Shown: positions 51,803 to 60,166 of the stretch, in pieces
Layout: each line of letters opens with the position of its first letter
How positions within the stretch are numbered: position 1 is the first letter of the stretch
From: JAFAHD01 sp963772515
GTDB lineage: Bacteria > Vulcanimicrobiota > Vulcanimicrobiia > Eremiobacterales > Eremiobacteraceae
Reading direction: 5' to 3'
DNA: 64,000 nucleotides
Assembly (NCBI GenBank): GCA_963772515.1
Contig: CAVYXC010000004.1
Location: forward strand, 186,001-250,000
Notes under the pieces: generated by a model
Databases searched by the model: none
What the model was told of the DNA's origin: nothing
The model's input: only the letters and a program-made list of their open reading frames with translations
Made by a program: the position numbers and the translations under genes

Positions 51803-52807
51803 ATGATAGAACTTCAGCCACGTGACTTCATCCGGGCGTTCAGACTTGCGACGGCGATCGTCACGGTCGGCGTGCTGTGCACGTGTCTAGGTCTGGCAAG
51901 CGGGGCTGAGGCTGCGCCGGTTGGCGCCATGCCGTTTCCCCAAAAGAGTTTCGTGATCGGCAACGTGCACTTCGACCAGTACGGGCCGTTGGTCGACCCG
52001 AGCCCCGCGCTCATACTCATCCCTGGTCTCTCCATGGGTTCGTGGGAATGGCAAAGCACGATATCGGCGTTCGCCACCGATCATACCGTCTACGCCGCCA
52101 CCCTCGCGGGTTTTGACGGCACGCAGCCGGCATCCGGGCCATACCTCCCGCAAGCGGACGCCGCAATCGCGCAGCTGGTGCGCAAAGATAATCTCAAAGC
52201 GCCGATCCTCGTCGGCCATAGCATCGGCGGCCATCTCGCGCTGCGCCTTGTCGAAGAGCATCCCGACATGTTTGGCGGCGCGGTCATCGTGGATGAAACG
52301 CCGTACTTCCCGCCACTTGCCGCCGGCCAGACCGTGCAACAGCGCGCCCAGAACGTCGCTGACCTCGCGGAAGGAATACAATCCGCGCCGGACTGGATAT
52401 ACGACGATCAGACGCGCTCGATGGCGGCGACCATGGTCACCGACCCCGCGCAGGCCGACGACGTCGCGCAACACTCGCTGCGCAGTGACCGCGCCACGCT
52501 CGCCGGTGCGACGAGTGAGATGTCGCTTGACGATCTGCGGCCGGGTTTGGGCAGGATCACCGCGCCGGTGCTGGTCATCGCGCCGGTCTCATCGCAGGCG
52601 CCATATATGACCGATCAACTGCGCGCGCTCACGCCGGATCAGCTCACGGCGACGATCCGCAACTACTACGCGTCGCAGTACGACGGGGCGAAGACAGTCA
52701 CGGTCCAGACGATCGCCAACTCGAAGGACTTCGTGATGCTGGATCAGCCCGATGCGCTCAACGCCGCGATCAGAAACTTCCTAGTCGGCCTACTGCCGCA
52801 CATGTAG
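51803..52807 (+). CDS. Exported alpha/beta-hydrolase
   Basis: A 334-residue protein with a signal peptide (about 12-36, ending AEA-AP). The fold motifs are LILIPGLSMGSWEW, the nucleophile S140 in VGHSIGGHLALR, the aspartate probably in VIVDETPYFPP or the later VLVIAPVSS region, and a C-terminal basic residue in place of a clear catalytic His. The nearest family is alpha/beta-hydrolase fold proteins of the epoxide hydrolase/esterase group. ATG 51803 is chosen for the signal peptide. It is divergent from the FAD oxidoreductase. Confidence 0.75.
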   Translation: MIELQPRDFIRAFRLATAIVTVGVLCTCLGLASGAEAAPVGAMPFPQKSFVIGNVHFDQYGPLVDPSPALILIPGLSMGSWEWQSTISAFATDHTVYAATLAGFDGTQPASGPYLPQADAAIAQLVRKDNLKAPILVGHSIGGHLALRLVEEHPDMFGGAVIVDETPYFPPLAAGQTVQQRAQNVADLAEGIQSAPDWIYDDQTRSMAATMVTDPAQADDVAQHSLRSDRATLAGATSEMSLDDLRPGLGRITAPVLVIAPVSSQAPYMTDQLRALTPDQLTATIRNYYASQYDGAKTVTVQTIANSKDFVMLDQPDALNAAIRNFLVGLLPHM

Positions 52808-52840
52808 TCTCGCCCTCTCGAGCGCGGGCATCCCAGCGCG

Positions 52841-53467
52841 CTAGATCCCAGGCGGCACCGCTCTTGCGATCGTGGTCCCGCGTAGATCGCTCATCCAGAA
52901 CCCGCCGCCGTCGTACGCGAGCGAGACGTATCCCTTGTCATACTGCTCGACCAGCTCCGGCGCGTCCGCGCCCGCATCGAGCCGTCCGATGTCGGACAAC
53001 CCCTTTCGCACACGCAGATTCAACCACAGCGTCGGGCCCATCCAGTGCAGGCCGACCACTTCGCCCGGCAGATCGATGATCCGGTCGACCTGACCGTCCG
53101 CCGACAGCTGCAGCACTCGGTGCTCGTAACGCTGGCCGAGCCACAAATGCTGCCCGTCCCACGCGAGTTGAGAGCCGGTATCGCCCGGACAGCGCAGCAC
53201 GCGCTCGTCCCACGCTCGCCGCGCGATCGAGAAGATGCGGATCGTCCGATCGTCCGTGTCCGGGTCGCTGACCACCGCGGCGATCGCGCCGTCGAGATAC
53301 AGCAGCCCGACCATGCGCCCCGGCGCAGCAAAGGTCTCGACCGCGACCGCATCCGCACCCAAACGCATGAGCGTGCGCGATTCCCAGTCGCCGGCCCACA
53401 ACGAAGAACCGTCCCAGGCGAGTCCGACGACGCTCGGTGCCGGCTTTGGAAACGTGTGCGTGATCAT
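52841..53467 (-). CDS. Short beta-propeller-like protein
   Basis: A 208-residue protein starting at ATG 53467. Four or five repeats of a blade-like pattern are visible (VVGLAWDGSSLWAGDW, GLLYLDGAIAAVV, QLAWDGQHLWLGQ, GLHWMGPTLWLNL, SLAYDGGGFWMSD). A full propeller needs six or seven blades, so this may be a fragment, a dimerising half-propeller, or a short form. No signal peptide is visible. Binding rather than catalysis is likely. Gene is divergent from etfB. Confidence 0.65.
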   Translation of the reverse strand: MITHTFPKPAPSVVGLAWDGSSLWAGDWESRTLMRLGADAVAVETFAAPGRMVGLLYLDGAIAAVVSDPDTDDRTIRIFSIARRAWDERVLRCPGDTGSQLAWDGQHLWLGQRYEHRVLQLSADGQVDRIIDLPGEVVGLHWMGPTLWLNLRVRKGLSDIGRLDAGADAPELVEQYDKGYVSLAYDGGGFWMSDLRGTTIARAVPPGI

Positions 53468-53597
53468 GCAGCGCGCGTTCTGCGCGACCCACGCAGATAC
53501 CGTCCGGCGGCAGGGTTCGGGACAGTAAGAACGAGAAAAAGCAACGATTCCCCATTGGGCGGCCGCGAGGTCGCCTTCGTTCTGGAGCCGCCTCGAC

Positions 53598-54389
53598 TTG
53601 AAGATCGTCGTCACCGTCAAACAAGTGCCCGATACGAACGCTGAAAAGACGTTTGATCCTGCGACCAAGCGCTTGAACCGCAGTTCCATCGAGAACGTGC
53701 TCAACCCATTCGACGAGTACGCGATCGAAGAGGCGCTGAGGATAAAGGAAGCGCAAGGCGGCGACACGACCGTCACGATCCTCACCATGGCCCCGCCGAG
53801 CGGCACCGACGTCGTGCGCAAAGCGCTGGGCATGGGCGCCGACAACGCGGTCATGCTTTCCGACGACGCGATCGGCGGCAGCGACACCATGGCCACCGCC
53901 TACGCCCTCGCGCTAGCCATCAAGAACATCGGGTTCGATCTCGTGCTTTCGGGCACGCAGAGCACCGACGCGGCGTGCAGCGTCGTGCCGGCCGCCGTCG
54001 CCGAGCACCTCGGCGTGCCATGCCTCACCTACGTGAAGAAACTGACCATCGCGGACGGGGCGATCGAAGCGCAGCGCGAGACCGAAAGCGGCTACCTGCG
54101 CGTGCGCGCACCGCTGCCGGCGCTCGTCTCGGTGACCAAGGCGATCAACGAGCCGCGCTATCCGACGCTCAAAGGCATCATGGGGGCCAAGAAAAAGGAG
54201 ATCAAAACTCCGACGCTCGCCGACATCGGAGCCGACCCGGGCAAGCTGGGCGACGCGGGGTCCAAGACCGCGGTGGAGTCCTTTGCGCCGGTCGGCGCGC
54301 GCCAAAAGGGCACTATCGTCACCGCAACCGACCCCAAAGAGGGCGCCAAACAGATCCTCGATTTCCTCATCGCCAAGAAGGTCATCTGA
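53598..54389 (+). CDS. etfB: Electron transfer flavoprotein beta subunit
   Basis: A 263-residue EtfB starting at TTG 53598. Motifs: IVVTVKQVPDTN, NPFDEYAIEEALRI, KALGMGADNAVML, GTQSTDAACSVVPAAVAEHLG with AMP/FAD-binding residues, and the conserved KAINEPRYPTLKGIMGAKKK tail. With EtfA it carries electrons from acyl-CoA or similar dehydrogenases to the membrane quinone pool. No bifurcation-associated FAD motif is obvious in this subunit. It is followed after 5 bases by etfA. Confidence 0.95.
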   Translation: MKIVVTVKQVPDTNAEKTFDPATKRLNRSSIENVLNPFDEYAIEEALRIKEAQGGDTTVTILTMAPPSGTDVVRKALGMGADNAVMLSDDAIGGSDTMATAYALALAIKNIGFDLVLSGTQSTDAACSVVPAAVAEHLGVPCLTYVKKLTIADGAIEAQRETESGYLRVRAPLPALVSVTKAINEPRYPTLKGIMGAKKKEIKTPTLADIGADPGKLGDAGSKTAVESFAPVGARQKGTIVTATDPKEGAKQILDFLIAKKVI

Positions 54390-54394
54390 CGCCG

Positions 54395-55375
54395 ATGAAG
54401 TCCGTGCTCGTATTCGTCGAACATGAAGATGGCGCCATCCGGCGTATCGGTCACGAGATGTGCACGCGCGGCGCGGACGTCGCCAAAGAGCTCGGCGTTC
54501 CGTCGGCTGCAGTCGTCCTCGGCGTGGGCGCCGGTAAAGCGGCCGAGCAGCTCAAGGCGACTCCCATCGACGCGATCTACGTCGGCGAGGACAATCAGCT
54601 CGATAGCTTCCTCAACGATCCCGCCGTCGACGCGGTTGAAGCGCTGTTGCGCGAGCGGGGCCCGACGCTCGCACTCTTCCCGCTGACCAATCTCGGCAAG
54701 GACATCGCCGCCCGCATCGGCGTGCGCTTGTCCGCCGGCGTCATCACCGACGCGACCGATATCGCGGTCAAGTCCGGCGCGGTGAGCGTGCAGTCGCCCA
54801 AGTTCGGCGGCTCGGTCATCTCGACCATCGGCTTTAAGGATTCCGAATACGGCGTCATCACCTGCCGCGCCAACAGCTTCATCGCCAGGCAAGAATCTGG
54901 CAAGGGCGAGATCGTGCAGCTCGCCAGCCCAGCTGGGAAAACCTATAAAGCGAAAATCGAAGAGAAGGTCTCGCAAGAGGCGGGCAAGCTGGGCGTCGAA
55001 GAGGCGAGCATCGTCGTCTCGGGGGGCCGAGGACTCGGCGGTCCCGAACACTTTGACATCATCGAGGCGCTTGCGGATGCGCTCGGCGGGGCGGTCGGCG
55101 CATCGCGCGCGGCCGTGGACGCGGGGTGGATCTCGCATTCGCACCAAGTCGGCCAGACCGGGAAGACGGTCTCACCTTCGCTGTACATCGCGGTGGGGAT
55201 CTCGGGCGCGATCCAGCACAAGGTCGGCATGCGGTCGGCGGGCACGATCGTCGCCATCAACAAAGATCCGAATGCGCCGATCTACGAATTCTCCGACCTT
55301 GGGGTGGTCGGCGACCTTTTCCAAATCGTTCCTGAACTGACCAAGCTGGTCAAGGAACGTCGCGCCAACGCCTAG
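54395..55375 (+). CDS. etfA: Electron transfer flavoprotein alpha subunit
   Basis: A 326-residue EtfA. The FAD domain contains SGGRGLGGPEHFD, GASRAAVDAGW, QVGQTGKTVSPSLYIAVGISGAIQH and AINKDPNAPIYEFSDLGVVGD, all diagnostic. It forms the heterodimer with EtfB (adjacent). ATG 54395 is the first start after the etfB stop. Electron donors such as acyl-CoA dehydrogenases and the quinone reductase are not in the window. Confidence 0.95.
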   Translation: MKSVLVFVEHEDGAIRRIGHEMCTRGADVAKELGVPSAAVVLGVGAGKAAEQLKATPIDAIYVGEDNQLDSFLNDPAVDAVEALLRERGPTLALFPLTNLGKDIAARIGVRLSAGVITDATDIAVKSGAVSVQSPKFGGSVISTIGFKDSEYGVITCRANSFIARQESGKGEIVQLASPAGKTYKAKIEEKVSQEAGKLGVEEASIVVSGGRGLGGPEHFDIIEALADALGGAVGASRAAVDAGWISHSHQVGQTGKTVSPSLYIAVGISGAIQHKVGMRSAGTIVAINKDPNAPIYEFSDLGVVGDLFQIVPELTKLVKERRANA

Positions 55376-55397
55376 CGTTGACATCATAGGAGTCGCA

Positions 55398-56870
55398 TTG
55401 CGCCGTATCGTCATCATCCTGTGTCTGCTCGCGTGCAGCATCGCCGCGTTTTCGCAGACACCATCCGCCTTCGCTAAGGGCAAGCCGCCGGCTTCAAGCC
55501 CCGTGCCCTCGGCGTCGCCGACCGAGAATCCGGTCGACCGCATCAAGACGCTGCAGCAGACCATCAAGGACAACCCGAACGACAAGGACGCGCACGAGGA
55601 GCTCGGCGTGCTGCTCATCGCTCAGAACCAGCCGAGGGATGGCCGCGATCAGCTTGAGGACGCAGCCCGCCTCGGCGCCAACGACGCGCAGCTGTGGTAC
55701 TTCATCGGCGTCGCGAACCGCGAGCTCAACGACATGGCCGACGCGGTCACCGCCTTCGAGAAGGCCGAACTGGCGGACCCCGGTAACGAGGCTGTGCTGT
55801 CCAGCCTCACCGACGCCTATCTCTCGGTCGGACGCACGGACGACGCGCTCAAGATCGCCAATCGTTCGGTGGCGCTGCATCCGAACGAGGCGTTCGGCTA
55901 TCTCGCGCTCGGCACGGTGCAGCTCGACAAGGGCGATTTCACGGACGGTCGCGCCAGTGTCATCAAGGCCATGACGATGGACCCCAGCGATCCGCACGAG
56001 CACCTGGTGCTCGGCCGGTCGTATCTTGCCGACAAGAACCCGAATCCCGATCTTGCGATCGCGCAGTTCGACATCGTGCTCAAGACCGATCCCAAGAACG
56101 TCGACGCATTGCACTCCAAAGCCGAGGCGCTCGCGGACAAGAGCGATATCGCCGGCGCGGCCGCCGCGCTCCAGCAGCTCATCACGATGAACCCGACCGC
56201 GGTCGAGCCCGAGGACGACCTGGCCGAGATGTATCTTTCCAAGAACATGGTCGACCAGGCGCGCCAGGAGTTCGCGGCGGCGGAGAAAGACCACCCCAAA
56301 GCGACCGAGCCGTACGTGCTGCAAGCCGAGTACGATCAGCAGCAAAAGCGCTTCGCGCAATCGGCCTCCGAATACGAGCAGGCGCTTGCGCTCTCCCCGG
56401 ACGACCCACGCATCCTCTTCGAATACGGTCGCCTGCAGCTGGGCTCTCTCAAGAATCCGCAGAAGGCGTTGGACCAGTTCAACAAGATCCTCGCCAAAGA
56501 TCCGGCAAATCCAGACGCGCTGTTCTTTCAAGGCGAGGCATACGGCGCGATGAACCAATGGGTACAAGCGCGCGACGCTTTCGAGAAAGCGTTCGAGATC
56601 ACGCACTCGGCCACTGCGCTGTACAACCTGGCGGTGGCATTCTACACGCTCAAGGATTACCGCTCGGCGCGCGACGCGTTCGCTGCCATCGTGACGCACC
56701 AGGACCCGAAGCATCCTGACGCGCAATTGTGGTTCTTCTTAGGCGATGCCAACCGGATGATGGGCGACAAGCCAGACGCGATCGCGGCGTACAAGAATGT
56801 ACTGGCGATCCAACCGACCGGCGAGATAGCCACCAAGGCGCACGCCTACATCAAACAGCTCTCCCAATAA
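55398..56870 (+). CDS. Secreted TPR-repeat protein
   Basis: A 490-residue protein starting at TTG 55398 after GGAGT. Signal peptide about 1-24 (ending AFA-KG), then a Pro/Ser linker, then a continuous array of about ten tetratricopeptide repeats (for example AQLWYFIGVANRELNDMADA, AFGYLALGTVQLDKGDFTDG, EPYVLQAEYDQQQKRFAQSA). The array suggests a protein-protein scaffold outside the cytoplasm. No catalytic domain is seen. It ends 18 bases before palindrome copy 5. Confidence 0.8.
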   Translation: MRRIVIILCLLACSIAAFSQTPSAFAKGKPPASSPVPSASPTENPVDRIKTLQQTIKDNPNDKDAHEELGVLLIAQNQPRDGRDQLEDAARLGANDAQLWYFIGVANRELNDMADAVTAFEKAELADPGNEAVLSSLTDAYLSVGRTDDALKIANRSVALHPNEAFGYLALGTVQLDKGDFTDGRASVIKAMTMDPSDPHEHLVLGRSYLADKNPNPDLAIAQFDIVLKTDPKNVDALHSKAEALADKSDIAGAAAALQQLITMNPTAVEPEDDLAEMYLSKNMVDQARQEFAAAEKDHPKATEPYVLQAEYDQQQKRFAQSASEYEQALALSPDDPRILFEYGRLQLGSLKNPQKALDQFNKILAKDPANPDALFFQGEAYGAMNQWVQARDAFEKAFEITHSATALYNLAVAFYTLKDYRSARDAFAAIVTHQDPKHPDAQLWFFLGDANRMMGDKPDAIAAYKNVLAIQPTGEIATKAHAYIKQLSQ

Positions 56871-56888
56871 ACCGGACTACGTCCTGCA

Positions 56889-56910
56889 GCGGTCGAATTT
56901 ATTCGACCGT
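56889..56910. repeat. 22-bp palindrome family, copy 5
   Basis: Arms GCGGTCGAAT and ATTCGACCGT around TT (outermost pair mismatched). Its last two bases are the first two bases of the GTG start codon of the deacetylase-like gene. Confidence 0.9.
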
Positions 56911-57940
56911 GCTCGACGTCATCTACGACTCACAATTCACCGAACATCTCACGGGCGAGGATCATCCGGAGCGCCCGGCGCGTTTGCGCGCGCTCATCGA
57001 CGGGCTCACCGAAGGCGGTTGCCCGCCCGACACATATCAACTTCCAACGATCGTCGACCCGCGCGCGCTCGCTCGAGTGCACTACCCCGCGTATATCGCC
57101 TTGGTGGAACGCGTCTGCGAAGCGACGCCGGATTATTTCGTCGCCGAGCTGCCGACCGGCGACGCGATGGTCGGCCACGACTCGTACCGCATCGCGCTGC
57201 TCGCAGCCGGCGCGGCGGTGGACGCGGCCAGCCGCGCACGGCCGGACCGGCCGATGTTCGCGCTCGTGCGCCCGCCCGGCCATCACGCCGAACCGGCACG
57301 GGGTATGGGGTTTTGCCTGCTCAACAACGTCGCGATCGCCGCGCAAGCCGCGCGCGCGCGCACCGGCGCTACGCTCATCGTCGACTTCGATTATCATCAC
57401 GGCAACGGCACGCAGGCGTGGGCGGAGCGAGCCCTATACGATGGCGGCCCACCGCTCGGCTTCATATCGACGCACGCCTATCCCGCATACCCGGGGACCG
57501 GCGCGTTCACCGAGTCGCGCCGCACAGACAATGGCTTCGTGATCGACATCCCGCTCGATTTGTCCACGCCGACCCACGACTTCATCGGCGTATGGTCGAT
57601 GCTGCTCCCGCCGCTCGCGGCAAGGCTCAGACCCAAGACGATCGTCGTCTCGACGGGATTTGACTTTCTCGAGGGCGACCCGATCGCGGGCTTGCCGGTC
57701 GGCGTCGAAGCGGTCGAGGCTTTGTGCGCGCTGCTCGGCGAGGCGGCCGCCGATCACGATGCCGGCCTGGCGTTCGTGCTCGAAGGCGGCTACTCGTTGC
57801 CGAACCTGCACGCCAGCGGCCGCGCCTTGGCGCGTTCGTTCGGCGCCGATGCCAACCGCGTGCACGTGCCAGACGGCCGCATGCCGCATGACACGAGCTT
57901 GCGCGCGATGATCCAGGACGTCCTTAGCTGGGAGCGGTGA
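56909..57940 (+). CDS. Histone deacetylase-like amidohydrolase (AcuC/Aph class)
   Basis: A 343-residue arginase-fold zinc hydrolase. Motifs: HPERPARLRALIDGL, RPPGHHAEPARGMGFCLLNN, the zinc triad within DFDYHHGNGTQ (D and H), ISTHAYPAYPGTG, and the second zinc Asp in STGFDFLEGDP. It should remove acetyl groups from acetyl-polyamines or acetyl-lysine. The only start before the conserved region is GTG 56909, which overlaps palindrome copy 5, so the repeat sits exactly at its translation start and no Shine-Dalgarno is visible. It converges on the RseB-like gene. Confidence 0.85.
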   Translation: MLDVIYDSQFTEHLTGEDHPERPARLRALIDGLTEGGCPPDTYQLPTIVDPRALARVHYPAYIALVERVCEATPDYFVAELPTGDAMVGHDSYRIALLAAGAAVDAASRARPDRPMFALVRPPGHHAEPARGMGFCLLNNVAIAAQAARARTGATLIVDFDYHHGNGTQAWAERALYDGGPPLGFISTHAYPAYPGTGAFTESRRTDNGFVIDIPLDLSTPTHDFIGVWSMLLPPLAARLRPKTIVVSTGFDFLEGDPIAGLPVGVEAVEALCALLGEAAADHDAGLAFVLEGGYSLPNLHASGRALARSFGADANRVHVPDGRMPHDTSLRAMIQDVLSWER

Positions 57941-57941
57941 T

Positions 57942-58967
57942 CTACAGCGCCGCGCCGATGTGCGCGAGCTCTTTGGCCGGCAGGTCGCCGACCATGATGA
58001 AGTTCAAGCCGGCCGCATTCCAGCTCAGCAGCGTCTGGCCCGAGATCGACGTGTACTTCCCATCCTGCTTGCCCACCGTCATCGACTTCGGGGTCGGATC
58101 GTCGAACGTCGGATAGCGACCCGTCGGATTTTCGAACAACGAGACGCTGCGCAGTCCGTCCGAATAGACGAATTGCACGGTCTGCACGCCGCCGCGCATC
58201 GTGGTGGAGCCCTTCTCAAACGTGAACCCGTCGGGGAGCTCGCGCGGATTGACGGGCTTGAACGAGAGCCCGCTCGTCAGCGAATCCATCGCCGAGGTTG
58301 ACGTTCCGTAGTCGGCGCCGGGCGTCAGCGTCATCCCTGCCGGCACGGTCATCTTGAACAGATCGTCGGGCAGATCTTTGACGAAGCGGATGGCGTCGAA
58401 TTCGGTCTTTGTCGCGATCGTGCCGTCGCCATGGTAGGTCTCGCGCCGCAAGATGATCCCGGTAGCGCTGTCGATCCACACGCGCAGTGCGAGCGTATGC
58501 GAATGGCTCGAGATCAGCGAGAGCGTGCTCGCCGTGCGGCCCGCGACGTTGGCGTGATCGGCCGCTTGGATCGCGTAGTTGCGTTTGATGCGCCCGATAT
58601 CCAGCGTGGTCGCGAACGGCGCCAACGACGCCCAGTCGTTGGAGAACACCTTGCCGGTCGTCGGCTCGTATTCGTAAGCGACCGATTCGTTGCTGATGAT
58701 CAACCGGCCATACGCGTCGGCCGGCGCGACGTACCACAGGCGCCAGTCGTTGGGCGCCTTGTGTTCGATGCGCACGACGGTGGCGCTGGTGGAGTTGCCG
58801 CCATAGACGACTGTCGTCACGGTGCCGGAGAACGACACGTGATCGTCGGCGGTGACGGCGTTCTGGAGCTGTGTGTACCCGCCGGTTACCGCCCGCGCTT
58901 GCCCCGGGCCGCCGAAGGTGGCGGCGCCGATGGCCAGCAGGGCTAGCAGCGCGAGATTACGGCGCAC
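57942..58967 (-). CDS. RseB-like sigma-factor regulatory protein
   Basis: A 341-residue exported protein (signal peptide 1-25). The N-terminal domain (about 30-200) has the LolA/RseB beta-sheet pattern (DDHVSFSGTVTTVVYGG, WRLWYVAPADAYGRLI, SLISSHSHTLALRVWID), and the C-terminal domain (from about 240: GFKPVNPRELPDGFTFEK to LPAKELAHIGAAL) fits the second RseB domain. RseB binds the anti-sigma factor and lipids or LPS to gate its release. Its start overlaps the anti-sigma gene by 11 bases, which supports the assignment. Confidence 0.8.
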   Translation of the reverse strand: MRRNLALLALLAIGAATFGGPGQARAVTGGYTQLQNAVTADDHVSFSGTVTTVVYGGNSTSATVVRIEHKAPNDWRLWYVAPADAYGRLIISNESVAYEYEPTTGKVFSNDWASLAPFATTLDIGRIKRNYAIQAADHANVAGRTASTLSLISSHSHTLALRVWIDSATGIILRRETYHGDGTIATKTEFDAIRFVKDLPDDLFKMTVPAGMTLTPGADYGTSTSAMDSLTSGLSFKPVNPRELPDGFTFEKGSTTMRGGVQTVQFVYSDGLRSVSLFENPTGRYPTFDDPTPKSMTVGKQDGKYTSISGQTLLSWNAAGLNFIMVGDLPAKELAHIGAAL

Positions 58968-59442
58968 CGGTCTGCGTGTTCTGGGCGTTCTCCGAGGTCA
59001 GCACGTACGCGGACCAGCTGCGGTCGCTTGAGGGCGAACCCAGCGTCTGCGCCACATGCTGCCGCACGAAGTAAGAAGAAGACAGCTCCGACGACGTGGG
59101 GTGCAGCAGCGGGCCGAAGCGCAGCACGCCCGCCACGATCAGCACGACCGCGGCGGCAGGAGCCAGCACGGCGGGTCGCAGCGCAGCGCGCACCCGGTCT
59201 AAGAACGTCGGCGCCGAGCGGCCGCGCAGCGATTGGCGCACGGCCGCGACGACGGACATCGGCAGCTCGTGCTCTTCCGAGTACGCATAGCGGATCGAAT
59301 CGGTCAGATCGAGCTCGGCTTGCCACGCCGCGCGGCATTCGACGCACGATTGCAGGTGCTCGTAGACGAGCGCATCCTGCGCCTCATCGAGCTCATGATG
59401 CGCGTAGTCGGTGAGCAGTTCGCGGCAATCCTGGCAGTTCAT
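58957..59442 (-). CDS. Anti-sigma factor with zinc-binding (zf-HC2) domain
   Basis: A 161-residue protein. The N-terminal zinc-binding anti-sigma domain has C3, C6, H29, C33 and C36 (CQDCRELL ... EHLQSCVECRAAW), and a single transmembrane helix (about 91-109) leaves the C-terminal tail outside. This is the layout of membrane anti-sigma factors that hold an ECF sigma factor. It lies about 150 bases downstream of the sigma gene and overlaps the RseB-like gene. Confidence 0.9.
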   Translation of the reverse strand: MNCQDCRELLTDYAHHELDEAQDALVYEHLQSCVECRAAWQAELDLTDSIRYAYSEEHELPMSVVAAVRQSLRGRSAPTFLDRVRAALRPAVLAPAAAVVLIVAGVLRFGPLLHPTSSELSSSYFVRQHVAQTLGSPSSDRSWSAYVLTSENAQNTQTGAP

Positions 59443-59522
59443 CGGGTAGGCGTCCTCGAGCTATGGCTGGTGCGTGTCAAAAACGGGCGTCGCGCGTTTG
59501 CGCGGACTCCCTCTGTTATAGG

Positions 59523-59548
59523 AACGCGCGTGCGGGCCGAGGCGTTCC
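59523..59548 (-). promoter_or_regulatory. Candidate ECF-sigma promoter between sigma and anti-sigma genes
   Basis: On the minus strand GGAAC (plus-strand 59544-59548) and CGTT (59523-59526) are 17 bases apart, close to the GGAAC-N16/17-CGTC pattern of ECF promoters. This would let the sigma factor drive its own anti-sigma and RseB-like genes. An internal GGAACGC/GCGTTCC symmetry makes chance occurrence possible. Confidence 0.4.
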
Positions 59549-59593
59549 GGCGTTGCGAAGCTGCCGTGACTTGTACCGCCACGCGGACCCATA

Positions 59594-60166
59594 TCACGAC
59601 TGAAGTCCTCGTGACGCGTGTTCGCGCTCGAGCAGCCGGCGGAGCTGGGCCCGGGCCCGGTGCAAGCGCGATCGCACGGTGCCGATCGAGCAGCCGATCA
59701 CGTCGGCGATGTCCTGATACGAATACTCCTCGACGTCGGCGAGCAAGATGACGCTGCGCTGGTCGGCCGTCAGCGCTTTAAGCGCGCGCTCCATACCGGC
59801 CGAGAGCTGGCGCTCGTGCATCGCCTCGATCGGATCGTGGCGCGGCGCGGACTGCTCGTGCGGCTGATTGTCGTCGGGCAGCGGCTGGGCGAACACGCCT
59901 TTGCGCCGGCGCAGCTCGTCGCGGTACAGGTTGGTGACGATGCGGTAGATCCACGCGAGAAACGACGTCCCCGGCCGAAACGACTGCCAGGCCCGGAAGA
60001 CGCGGATGAACGCCTCTTGCGTGAGATCGCGTGCGTCGGCCTCATTGCCCGTCAGGCGGTAGGCGTAGTTGTACGTCTGACGCCCGAATTTCGCCATCGC
60101 GTCCTCGACGAACGCGACCTGCTCCGGCGAAGGCGGGGTCGTTGGGCCGGCGGCGCGAGCGCTCAC
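59594..60166 (-). CDS. ECF RNA polymerase sigma factor (RpoE-like)
   Basis: A 190-residue sigma70 of the ECF class. Region 2 (about 25-95) has YNYAYRLTGNEADARDLTQEAFIRVFRAWQSF and FLAWIYRIVTNLYRDELRRRK; region 4 (about 125-180) has ALKALTADQRSVILLADVEEYSYQDIADVIGCSIGTVRSRLHRAR. The start is GTG 60166, immediately after the folD stop. With the anti-sigma and RseB-like genes behind it, it forms an envelope-stress module. Regulon unknown. Confidence 0.92.
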   Translation of the reverse strand: MSARAAGPTTPPSPEQVAFVEDAMAKFGRQTYNYAYRLTGNEADARDLTQEAFIRVFRAWQSFRPGTSFLAWIYRIVTNLYRDELRRRKGVFAQPLPDDNQPHEQSAPRHDPIEAMHERQLSAGMERALKALTADQRSVILLADVEEYSYQDIADVIGCSIGTVRSRLHRARAQLRRLLEREHASRGLQS

